From positions 1 through 5,041 of the forward strand of contig JAVCCD010000253.1 in NCBI GenBank assembly GCA_030765665.1: 5,041 bases of DNA. Direction: 5' to 3'. Below the pieces are notes generated by a model that saw nothing but the letters and a program-made list of their open reading frames with translations, searched no databases and was not told where the DNA came from. Source of the DNA: Candidatus Tenebribacter mawsonii. Lineage in GTDB: Bacteria > Cloacimonadota > Cloacimonadia > Cloacimonadales > TCS61. Numbering within the stretch: the first letter of the stretch is position 1; each line of letters opens with the position of its first letter. Position numbers and translations under genes: made by a program. Positions 1 to 5,041 of the stretch are shown piece after piece.

Positions 1-155
1 ATAGCTTACATCGCCGCTAGCGGCTTAGTTCAACAAAAGCACCTGCGGTTGGGTTATCTGTCCGCTTTCGTCTGAATCGTTCCGATTCAAACTTTGGTTT
101 GTCCGCTTTCAGTTGGGATCGTTCCGATCCCGCAGCGTGCTTGAACATTATGTGT
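1..155. repeat. Structured inverted-repeat element, attC-like candidate
   Basis: This non-coding stretch is visibly richer in G+C than the spacer after it and is full of nested symmetry. Outer arms GTTCAA (28-33), GCAC (39-42) and CTGCGG (43-48) pair with CCGCAG (130-135), GTGC (137-140) and TTGAAC (141-146), leaving CAAAA bulged on the left and one C on the right. Inside sit two tandem hairpins (73-89 and 115-131), each preceded by TGTCCGCTTTC. Outside the left arm is the perfect palindrome GCCGCTAGCGGC (13-24). Read on the minus strand, the right end is TAAC, seven bases, then GTTCAAGC, which resembles the R''-spacer-L'' start of classical integron attC sites, and the minus-strand left end contains GTTGAAC, a match to GTTRRRY. 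The roughly 119-bp span between arms fits the attC size range. Against this, the two ends do not form a clean R'/R'' pair and no integrase is visible. A structured intergenic mobile repeat or a non-coding RNA would also fit. Confidence 0.4.
59..131. repeat. Tandem repeat of two hairpin units with compensatory changes
   Basis: TGTCCGCTTTC occurs at 59-69 and again at 100-110. Each copy is followed by a 7-bp hairpin with a TTC loop: TGAATCG/CGATTCA (73-79 with 83-89) and GGGATCG/CGATCCC (115-121 with 125-131). The two stems share the inner ATCG/CGAT pairs. At two outer positions they differ by complete base-pair swaps (T-A to G-C and A-T to G-C), so pairing is kept. The element therefore looks like a duplicated unit of about 41-42 bp whose fold, rather than sequence, has been conserved. 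The symmetry is read directly; any function as DNA or RNA is inference. Confidence 0.6.
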
Positions 156-377
156 TACTAAAAGAATATCTGATTTGAGTTCGAGTTTTAAAGAAAAAAG
201 TAAACTGAGATTTAATTCAGAATGGATCTTTAAAATTTTATAAAGTGTTTCGATTATTTTTCAAAACAAACTGATAAAAGCAATGCTGAAATACTACTCA
301 GAATGCCATTTATTATCCGTGTTTCTCAGCGAAAATCTATGAGTTAATATTACAAATCTTGCTAATTCAATTACTAA
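156..377. other. AT-rich intergenic spacer, nothing recognised
   Basis: This roughly 220-bp stretch lies downstream of the stop codon of topB, which is read leftward. It is AT-rich, has no convincing open reading frame, and shows only weak short symmetries, such as CTGA/TCAG around 200-220. No GC-rich stem followed by a T-run in the minus-strand direction was seen, so the place where topB transcription ends is not evident. Confidence 0.6.
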
Positions 378-2414
378 CTAAAAATCAAACAGATCGCCCA
401 GGGTTTCTTCCTGTTTGTTTTTCTGCTTACCAAATTGCTGTACGAGCCGTTTATCCATTTGATGATCTTTCCTGGATTTTCTTCCTGTGCGGAGTCCTGT
501 TTCTTTTTTACCTCCTGTTTCATGACCACATTTGCGATCACTGCATACCAGTTTATCAGTAAATTTCATCATCGGTTTTCCGCAGATCGGGCATTTTTCT
601 TTACTTAGATTAGTGATCTCGAATTTCAAATTAGAAGCTTTTATCTTCTTGATCAAATCTACAGTATTCATTTTTATATCTGTAATGAAATGGTTCTTGC
701 TATCTTGTCCGGCAGCAATCTTTCCCAAACGCTTTTCCCACTCTGCTGTAAGTTCAGGATGTTTAAGAGATTCCGGTACAAGTTTTATCAATTGAAAGGC
801 TTTGGCTGTAGGAATCATTGATTTTCCACTTCGTTCTACGTAATAACCCTTTATCAGCTTTTCAATAATATCAGCTCTGGTAGCTGGAGTTCCCAATCCA
901 CCTGTTTTTATTGAATCCCGAAGCTCTTCATCTTCGATGAATTTACTCGGATTTTCCATAGCTGTAAGTAAAGTTGCTTCTGTATAGCGGGAAGGTGGTT
1001 TGGTTTGGGAAGCAACAAGTTTCAAATCGTTTACTTTTACGATCTGTCCTTTGGTAAGTTCTGGAATTGAACGAGTAGAATCTTCTTCGTCATCATCATC
1101 TTTTATAACAGCAGAAACTGCTCTCCAACCTAGATCTTTCACGATTCTGCCAGTTGTTTTGAATGTTTCTTTATCAATTTCGAGCATTAAAGTGATTTGT
1201 TCAAATTTATAGGGTGGATACAAAACTGTAATGAAGCGTTTCACGATCAGATCATAAATTTTCTTTTCGTCATTGGATAGTGAATTCAGATACACAGGAA
1301 TCTCTGTGGGAATTATAGCATGATGATCACTGACCTTCGCATCATTGACAAATCTGGCAGTTGGCTTAATTTCCTGCTGTAAAAGAGGTTGAGCCTTACT
1401 GCTATAACCTGCTTTGGCAACTTGCTGCAAACGCTGTTTCAGGGTGGGAATCATATCTTTAGTTATATAGCGGGAATCAGTCCTGGGATAGGTAACAAGT
1501 TTGAATCGTTCATAAAGAGTCTGCGTATGTCGTAATGTATCTTTCGCACTCATTCCGTATCTTCGATTTGCATCACGTTGTAGTTCTGTAAGATCATAAG
1601 CCAGTGGTGCTGATTCTGATCTGGTTTTTTTTGTACTCGAAGAAACAACTGCATCTTTTTCTTTCAATTTCTGCAGCAGATTATCTGCCTTTGTTCTATC
1701 AAAAATTCTATCATGACCATTTCCATCCTGCCAGGAAGCTGTAAATCCTGTGCAAATCGCATTTAATTTCCAAAATTTCACAGGATCAAATTTCACAATT
1801 TCTTCTTCACGATTTACGATGAGTGCCAGAGTTGGTGTTTGAACTCTACCGGCATTCAAACGGGCATCAAATTTACAGGTGAGAGCTCGGGTAACGTTCA
1901 AACCCACCAGCCAGTCAGCTTCAGCTCTGCCAACAGCTGCATGAAACAGGTCATCATAATCTTTAGCAGATTTCAGATTGGCGAATCCATCTTTGATGGC
2001 AGAATCAGTTTGAGAAGAGATCCATAACCTTTTCATCGGTTTTTTCTTCCAACCACCCAGCATTACTATCCAACGAGCTACCAGCTCTCCTTCTCTACCT
2101 GCATCTGTGGCAATGATAACTTCTGCGATGTCTTTTCTTTGTAATAAAGATTTTACGGTTTTAAACTGCTGAGATGTCTGCTTGATCACTTTCAATTTCA
2201 TTTTTTCCGGGATCATAGGCAGGTAATCCAAATTCCAATGCTTAAATTTAGCATCATATGTTTCCGGCTCCGCTAAAGTTACCAGGTGACCCAACGCCCA
2301 GGTAACCACATATTTATCACCTTCCATAAATCCTTTTCCGCGCGGACGGCAATTTAGCACTCTTCCTAAATCTCTTCCCACACTCGGTTTTTCTGCTAAC
2401 ACTAATGATTTCAT
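378..2414 (-). CDS. topB: DNA topoisomerase III (type IA), TopB
   Basis: A 678-residue type IA topoisomerase, which cuts one DNA strand through a 5'-phosphotyrosine bond and passes the other, acting in decatenation and in resolving recombination or replication intermediates. The N-terminal Toprim domain (about 1-150) has the catalytic Glu in LAEKPSVGRD (Glu8) and the acidic motif ATDAGREGE (Asp104, Glu108, Glu110). The second Asp of the usual DxD is Gly106, as in my recollection of Bacillus subtilis TopB, so this is a subfamily trait rather than damage. The active-site tyrosine is Tyr309 in TYPRTDSR. GGLGTPATRADIIEKL (505-520) is the late core motif. One zinc ribbon follows (Cys608, Cys611, Cys624, Cys629), then a basic linker and the tail TLGDLFDF. 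The protein is somewhat shorter than B. subtilis TopB (about 727 residues), apparently from a smaller zinc-ribbon region. The start is supported by the family N-terminus and by AAGGA six bases upstream (minus strand, 2425-2421). It is divergent from the arsC-like gene; no clear promoter was identified. Confidence 0.95.
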   Translation of the reverse strand: MKSLVLAEKPSVGRDLGRVLNCRPRGKGFMEGDKYVVTWALGHLVTLAEPETYDAKFKHWNLDYLPMIPEKMKLKVIKQTSQQFKTVKSLLQRKDIAEVIIATDAGREGELVARWIVMLGGWKKKPMKRLWISSQTDSAIKDGFANLKSAKDYDDLFHAAVGRAEADWLVGLNVTRALTCKFDARLNAGRVQTPTLALIVNREEEIVKFDPVKFWKLNAICTGFTASWQDGNGHDRIFDRTKADNLLQKLKEKDAVVSSSTKKTRSESAPLAYDLTELQRDANRRYGMSAKDTLRHTQTLYERFKLVTYPRTDSRYITKDMIPTLKQRLQQVAKAGYSSKAQPLLQQEIKPTARFVNDAKVSDHHAIIPTEIPVYLNSLSNDEKKIYDLIVKRFITVLYPPYKFEQITLMLEIDKETFKTTGRIVKDLGWRAVSAVIKDDDDEEDSTRSIPELTKGQIVKVNDLKLVASQTKPPSRYTEATLLTAMENPSKFIEDEELRDSIKTGGLGTPATRADIIEKLIKGYYVERSGKSMIPTAKAFQLIKLVPESLKHPELTAEWEKRLGKIAAGQDSKNHFITDIKMNTVDLIKKIKASNLKFEITNLSKEKCPICGKPMMKFTDKLVCSDRKCGHETGGKKETGLRTGRKSRKDHQMDKRLVQQFGKQKNKQEETLGDLFDF

Positions 2415-2527
2415 TTTAAATCCTTACAAAAATATATATGGAATTCATTTTAGTTTTGTCCGAATTTTGTAAAGAAGAAAGGCAAACCAAAGAATTGTAA
2501 AAGGACAAGTTTAGTAACCTAAATGAA
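2415..2527. other. Divergent intergenic region, topB side
   Basis: The spacer between the divergent topB and arsC-like genes. The topB ribosome binding site lies at 2421-2425 (complement). TTTTGTCC at 2455-2462 and GGACAA at 2503-2508 form a short separated inverted repeat, and TTGTAAA occurs near each copy. AT-rich hexamers on the minus strand (TTTACA, TATATA, TACAAT) are not spaced as a convincing promoter. The rest of the spacer (2528-2585) holds the promoter of the rightward gene. Confidence 0.35.
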
Positions 2528-2560
2528 ATTTATTGATTCTTAACATTTCTTAAGTAATAT
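2528..2560 (+). promoter_or_regulatory. Putative PhoB/PhoP-type box and -10 for arsC-like gene
   Basis: An 11-base unit ATTTATTGATT (2528-2538) is followed by CTTAACATTTC (2539-2549) and a -10-like TAATAT (2555-2560), with no good sigma-70 -35 at the normal distance. The string TCTTAACATTTCTT (2538-2551) is identical to the one upstream of the Na+/Pi cotransporter, and the -10 starts 16 bases after its C in both cases. Tandem 11-bp T-rich half-sites containing TTAACA, placed about 10 bp before a -10 with no -35, match the general layout of phosphate-regulon promoters (Bacillus PhoP TTAACA repeats, cyanobacterial CTTAACC repeats). A start near 2567 would leave a leader of about 19 bases. The regulator's identity is inferred. 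Confidence 0.5.
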
Positions 2561-2585
2561 TTGATAGTGTAAAAATGGAGGATTA

Positions 2586-2975
2586 ATGAATAAAATAAAG
2601 GTTCTGTTCGTTTGCATTCACAATTCAGCTCGCAGCCAGATGGCAGAAGCTCTGCTACAGCATCATGCATCAGAAATGTTCCAAGTAGAAAGCGCCGGTT
2701 TAGAGCCAGGAGTTCTCAATTCAATAGCCGTACAAGCCATGCAGGAAATGAATATAGATATCTCCAGAAAACAAACTGACAATGTTTTCGAATTTTTAAA
2801 AGAAAGAAGATCATATAATTTTGTGATTACGGTTTGTGATGAATCTCAAAGCGAAAGATGCCCAATCTTCCCAGGATACAGTCAACGTTTACATTGGAGC
2901 TTTAAAGATCCTTCTTCCTTAACAGGAACTGAAGAAGATAAACTTAGAGATACAATAGAAATAAGATTGAATTAA
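2586..2975 (+). CDS. arsC: Arsenate reductase ArsC, LMW-phosphatase fold, frameshifted near C-terminus
   Basis: A 129-residue cytoplasmic protein of the thiol-dependent arsenate reductase/low-molecular-weight protein tyrosine phosphatase family, which reduces arsenate to arsenite through a cysteine relay. The P-loop CX5R is Cys10-IHNSA-Arg16, followed by SQMAEALL. The other redox cysteines are Cys84 and Cys92 in VCDESQSERCPIFPG, and the general-acid Asp108 sits in WSFKDPSS. These positions parallel Cys10, Cys82 and Cys89 of B. subtilis ArsC. The start is set by the family N-terminus and by GGAGG (2577-2581) four bases upstream of ATG. The frame ends abruptly after IEIRLN, whereas relatives continue with a C-terminal helix; that helix is present in the -1 frame (ELKIIEFIEST..., to 3019), so the intact protein would be about 144 residues. 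All catalytic residues lie before the break, so activity may survive. A PhoB-like promoter suggests phosphate control. A true LMW tyrosine phosphatase is less likely given Cys84 and Cys92. Confidence 0.88.
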   Translation: MNKIKVLFVCIHNSARSQMAEALLQHHASEMFQVESAGLEPGVLNSIAVQAMQEMNIDISRKQTDNVFEFLKERRSYNFVITVCDESQSERCPIFPGYSQRLHWSFKDPSSLTGTEEDKLRDTIEIRLN

Positions 2976-3019
2976 AAATCATTGAATTCATTGAGAGCAC
3001 AAAAAAGGTTTTGAAATAA
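2966..3019 (+). pseudogene. Out-of-frame remnant encoding the ArsC C-terminal helix
   Basis: In the frame one base back from the arsC-like gene, 2969-3016 encodes ELKIIEFIESTKKVLK and ends with TAA at 3017-3019. This fits the family's terminal helix, where ArsC proteins typically read RxxIKxxIEEFI after the conserved Arg (here Arg127, codon 2964-2966). The two frames are both open only between about 2948 and 2972, so the lesion lies there, most simply as one base lost near 2967. It could be a true mutation or an assembly or sequencing error. The site is not a long homopolymer; the nearest is the five-A run at 2974-2978, downstream of the required switch point. Confidence 0.7.
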
Positions 3020-3139
3020 TTATTACAATTATAAAGTTAGGAAAATTTCATTTGGGAGCATGATAATTTTAAAAAAGCAAAAAAGCATTTCCTAATATTT
3101 GTCACCGTGCACCAACCCATCTTGAAATAATTTAGTAAT

Positions 3140-3172
3140 CTTTATACAATCTTAACATTTCTTTAATATAAT
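3140..3172 (+). promoter_or_regulatory. Putative PhoB/PhoP-type box and -10 for Na+/Pi cotransporter gene
   Basis: Two adjoining 11-base units, CTTTATACAAT (3140-3150) and CTTAACATTTC (3151-3161), lead into a consensus -10 TATAAT (3167-3172). TTAACA (3152-3157) and TTAATA (3163-3168) are also exactly 11 bp apart. No -35 lies at 17 bp, as expected for an activator-dependent phosphate-regulon promoter. The core is identical over 14 bases to the arsC-like promoter. Transcription would start near 3179, giving a leader of about 19 bases before the ribosome binding site AAGGAG (3187-3192) and ATG at 3198. The downstream product is a phosphate transporter, which supports the reading; the regulator itself is not in the window. 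Confidence 0.55.
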
Positions 3173-3197
3173 TAGTAAGTTATTTTAAGGAGAAACT

Positions 3198-4886
3198 ATG
3201 ATCCCAACAATATTTAAATTATTAGGTGCTCTTGGAGTATTCCTGTATGGAATGCGAGTGATGAGTGACGGTATTCAAAAAGTTGCCGGCAACAGGATGC
3301 AGTCGATTTTGAATTATATGACTGCAAATCGTACTTTGGCCGTTCTTACAGGTTTTATTATCACAGGCCTACTCCAATCTTCTTCTGCCACCACAGTGAT
3401 GGTAGTAAGCTTTGTAAATGCCAGTTTGTTGAGTCTCACACAGGCTATCGGTGTAGTGATGGGTGCAAATATCGGTACAACAGTAACCACCTGGATCGTA
3501 TCAATTATCGGATTTAAATTTAAAATAACCTCCATTGCTTTACCAATTGTTGGAATTGGTTTACCATTTATGTTTTCTAAACTCAAAAAGAGAAGAGACA
3601 CAGGTGAAATATTAATTGGATTTGGATTACTTTTTTTGGGACTGATGTTTTTGAAGGAATCAGTTCCAGATATCAAAAGCAATCCGGAAGTTCTGGAATT
3701 TCTCAAGAACTACACCGATCTGGGATTTCTCTCATTTATTATTTTTGTTCTCGTTGGTTCTGTTCTTACGGTTATAGTACAATCTTCCAGTGCAGCAATG
3801 GCGATAACAGTAACAATGGCAGCTTTTGGTTGGATCGGCTTTGAGACTGCTGCGGCAATTGTGCTGGGTGAGAATATTGGAACAACAGTAACTGCTTATC
3901 TAGCTTCACTGGGAACAAATGTTAACGCTCGACGAACAGCACGAGCTCATTTTCTTTTTAATATTTTTGGTGTAATTTGGATGGCGATTATTTTCCGTCA
4001 TTTTACACAATTTATTCTCAACATCGCACCTTGGGATCCGCTTCAAATAAAAGTGATTGATGGTAAAGAGATAATGGTAAATCTGCCACTTAATCTATCT
4101 CTCTTTCACACAGTTTTCAATATTATTAATACACTCATCTTTTTACCTTTTGTTAAGCCTTTTGCTAAAATTGTAGAACGTATGGTAAAACCAAAAGAAA
4201 GTGATCTTTCAAAAGAGTATAAATTGCAATATATAGGCACAGGATTGCAGGATACAGCTCAAATGAATATTCAAACAGCAAGAGCGGAGTTGGATAAAAT
4301 GGTCGAGTTAATTGATAACATGTTCAATACTTTTCTTCATGTTTTTCATAATCCAGATAAAAAAATGGGTAGCACGGTCGAACGAGTAAAAGAAATGGAA
4401 GACTTAAGTGATCAGATGCAGATAGAGATCACAAAGTACTTGGCTGAGTGTTCCAAAGAAGAATTAAGCGAGCACAATGTTATGAATGTGAGTGCCATGA
4501 TGAGAATTGTAAATGAACTAGAAAATATTGGTGATAGCTGCTTTAAATTGATGGTACTTACAGAGAGAAAATATTTATCTAATATCCAGCTTCATAAAAA
4601 AGCAACTGAAGAATTTGATGATTTTACTGCACTACTTTCTGAATCTATGGGTCTTTATAAGCAAAAAATGAATGCTCATTTAGAAACACAGGTGCTGGAG
4701 CTTGCATTTAAACTGGAAACTAAAATGAATAACTTGCGAGATAACTTAAAAAAAGCCGCCCAACACCGCTTGCAAGATGGCAGTGATGTAAATGCTGAAT
4801 TAATGTACTTAGATATTTTAAAACATTTCGAGCACATTGGAGATAATAGCTTGAATATTGCCCAGGCACTCAGGCAGGTTTATTAG
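3198..4886 (+). CDS. Na+/phosphate cotransporter family protein with C-terminal PhoU domain
   Basis: A 562-residue inner-membrane protein of the NPT2/PNaS family (NptA/YjbB-like), expected to move inorganic phosphate with Na+. The transport half (about 1-325) has two inverted Na_Pi_cotrans repeats, each with the signature QSSSA (60-64 and 195-199) followed by a GxNIGTTVT motif (GANIGTTVT at 89-97, GENIGTTVT at 224-232). There are about eight hydrophobic segments, roughly at 5-20, 47-72, 80-105, 110-127, 137-155, 176-210, 213-268 and 296-320. The cytoplasmic half (about 340-560) is a helical PhoU-like domain with acidic metal-binding motifs EMEDLSDQM (399-407), NELENIGD (439-446) and KHFEHIGDN (542-550). 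The length is normal and nothing is broken. The start is supported by AAGGAG five bases upstream. It has its own promoter with a PhoB-like box and an intrinsic terminator just after the stop, so it is probably a single-gene transcript. Import is the simplest reading under a Pho box, though some relatives such as E. coli YjbB export phosphate. Confidence 0.93.
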   Translation: MIPTIFKLLGALGVFLYGMRVMSDGIQKVAGNRMQSILNYMTANRTLAVLTGFIITGLLQSSSATTVMVVSFVNASLLSLTQAIGVVMGANIGTTVTTWIVSIIGFKFKITSIALPIVGIGLPFMFSKLKKRRDTGEILIGFGLLFLGLMFLKESVPDIKSNPEVLEFLKNYTDLGFLSFIIFVLVGSVLTVIVQSSSAAMAITVTMAAFGWIGFETAAAIVLGENIGTTVTAYLASLGTNVNARRTARAHFLFNIFGVIWMAIIFRHFTQFILNIAPWDPLQIKVIDGKEIMVNLPLNLSLFHTVFNIINTLIFLPFVKPFAKIVERMVKPKESDLSKEYKLQYIGTGLQDTAQMNIQTARAELDKMVELIDNMFNTFLHVFHNPDKKMGSTVERVKEMEDLSDQMQIEITKYLAECSKEELSEHNVMNVSAMMRIVNELENIGDSCFKLMVLTERKYLSNIQLHKKATEEFDDFTALLSESMGLYKQKMNAHLETQVLELAFKLETKMNNLRDNLKKAAQHRLQDGSDVNAELMYLDILKHFEHIGDNSLNIAQALRQVY

Positions 4887-4900
4887 GTAACTGTTTCAAA

Positions 4901-4936
4901 AAAAAACCTTCCATATTTTATTCTGGAAGGTTTTTT
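4901..4936 (+). terminator. Intrinsic terminator after the Na+/Pi cotransporter gene
   Basis: The left arm AAAAAACCTTCCA (4901-4913) pairs perfectly with TGGAAGGTTTTTT (4924-4936) around a 10-base AT-rich loop. The core stem CCTTCCA/TGGAAGG followed by six T residues is a standard Rho-independent terminator 14 bases after the stop codon. The A-run on the left arm means it could also stop transcription arriving from the right. Confidence 0.92.
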
Positions 4937-4939
4937 GTA

Positions 4940-4983
4940 TCTTAACGTTGTACGTTAAGAAATATTAGTGACGTGCAACGTCA
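4940..4983. repeat. Pair of small hairpins, near inverted copies of each other
   Basis: TCTTAACGT (4940-4948) and ACGTTAAGA (4952-4960) form a perfect 9-bp stem with a TGT loop. Nine bases further on, TGACGT (4969-4974) and ACGTCA (4978-4983) form a perfect 6-bp stem with a GCA loop. The reverse complement of the second core, ACGTTGCACGT, differs from the first core, ACGTTGTACGT, at a single base. TTGTAC recurs in CATTGTACATT just after. These could be operator-like palindromes, a REP-like pair or a decayed repeat end; there is no T-run to make them terminators. Confidence 0.5.
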
Positions 4984-5041
4984 TTGTACATTATTCATTA
5001 AAATACAAAATACCGGGAGCGTTAACTTAACTGTGTCTGCG
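4984..5041. other. Right-edge intergenic sequence, nothing recognised
   Basis: AT-rich sequence with no convincing start codon and ribosome binding site pair and no frame open beyond a few codons that can be judged. GTTAAC at 5021-5026 is a 6-bp palindrome overlapping a second TTAAC, but it is too short to interpret. Any gene to the right begins outside the window. Confidence 0.4.

Noticed and set aside
1..155. CRISPR array
   Set aside because: Only two 11-bp direct repeats with dissimilar hairpin interiors; there are no regularly spaced 25-40 bp identical repeats with unique spacers.
359..1212. Several short plus-strand open frames opposite the 3' half of topB
   Set aside because: They are antisense to clearly conserved topoisomerase sequence, and their hydrophobic, Ser-rich translations are typical of complement-strand reading of coding DNA.
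415..2414. Loss of the second Asp in the Toprim DxD motif of TopB (DAG in place of DxD)
   Set aside because: The DAGREGE form is, as I recall, the same in Bacillus subtilis TopB, so it is a subfamily feature and not evidence of inactivation.
2415..2520. A sigma-70 promoter for topB on the minus strand
   Set aside because: TTTACA, TACAAT and TATATA hexamers are present, but none pair at 16-18 bp with a reasonable partner, and one TATATA lies too close to the ribosome binding site.
2961..2978. Programmed -1 frameshifting as the explanation for the split arsC-like gene
   Set aside because: There is no X-XXY-YYZ slippery heptamer in the overlap of the two frames, the A-run lies after the required switch point, and no stimulatory hairpin or internal SD sequence is evident. 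An indel or sequence error is simpler.
3037..3095. Inverted repeat TTAGGAAA (3037-3044) / TTTCCTAA (3088-3095) between the arsC-like and cotransporter genes
   Set aside because: An 8-bp AT-rich stem separated by 43 bases with no following T-run is weak and could easily arise by chance in this spacer, so it was not called as a terminator.
3011..3132. Direct repeat TTGAAATAATT at 3011-3021 and 3122-3132
   Set aside because: Eleven AT-rich bases repeated once, the first copy overlapping the former arsC stop; no further structure supports a repeat unit or deletion scar.
3314..3706. Open frame of about 130 codons on the minus strand inside the Na+/Pi cotransporter gene
   Set aside because: It lies wholly antisense to a well-supported membrane protein gene, resembles no family, and has no ribosome binding site that stands out. 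It is a shadow of the real gene.

Overview
The window is an AT-rich bacterial chromosomal segment with three clear protein-coding genes. From left to right they are a minus-strand DNA topoisomerase III (topB), a plus-strand arsenate reductase of the low-molecular-weight phosphatase fold (arsC-like), and a plus-strand Na+/phosphate cotransporter with a C-terminal PhoU domain. AT-rich codon use, AAGGA/GGAGG-type ribosome binding sites and the Firmicutes-like 'DAGREGE' form of TopB fit an AT-rich, probably anaerobic or environmental bacterium. The phylum cannot be fixed from this sequence; a Cloacimonadota-like or similar uncultured lineage is only a guess.

Layout: bases 1-155 hold a dense, GC-richer, multi-hairpin element with long imperfect outer arms, two internal tandem hairpins and a perfect 12-bp palindrome. 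Its architecture recalls an integron attC site or a structured mobile repeat. Bases 156-377 are plain AT-rich spacer. topB fills 378-2414 on the minus strand. A 171-bp divergent spacer (2415-2585) separates it from the arsC-like gene (2586-2975), whose C-terminal helix continues in another frame to 3019, so the gene looks frameshifted by one base near its end. After a short spacer comes the Na+/Pi cotransporter gene (3198-4886), closed by a strong intrinsic terminator (4901-4936). Two small hairpins that are near inverted copies of each other lie just beyond it (4940-4983).

The most informative regulatory observation is that the arsC-like gene and the cotransporter gene, although separated by about 220 bp, have near-identical promoters. 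Both carry the same 14-base string TCTTAACATTTCTT, with a good -10 hexamer (TAATAT or TATAAT) at exactly the same offset and a related 11-base unit upstream. This looks like a PhoB/PhoP-type direct-repeat box, suggesting that both genes are switched on by phosphate limitation. That makes physiological sense because arsenate is a phosphate analogue: raising phosphate uptake also raises arsenate entry, and ArsC reduces arsenate. No arsenite efflux pump or ArsR-type regulator is visible here. topB shows no evident functional link to the other two genes and appears to be a neighbour only.
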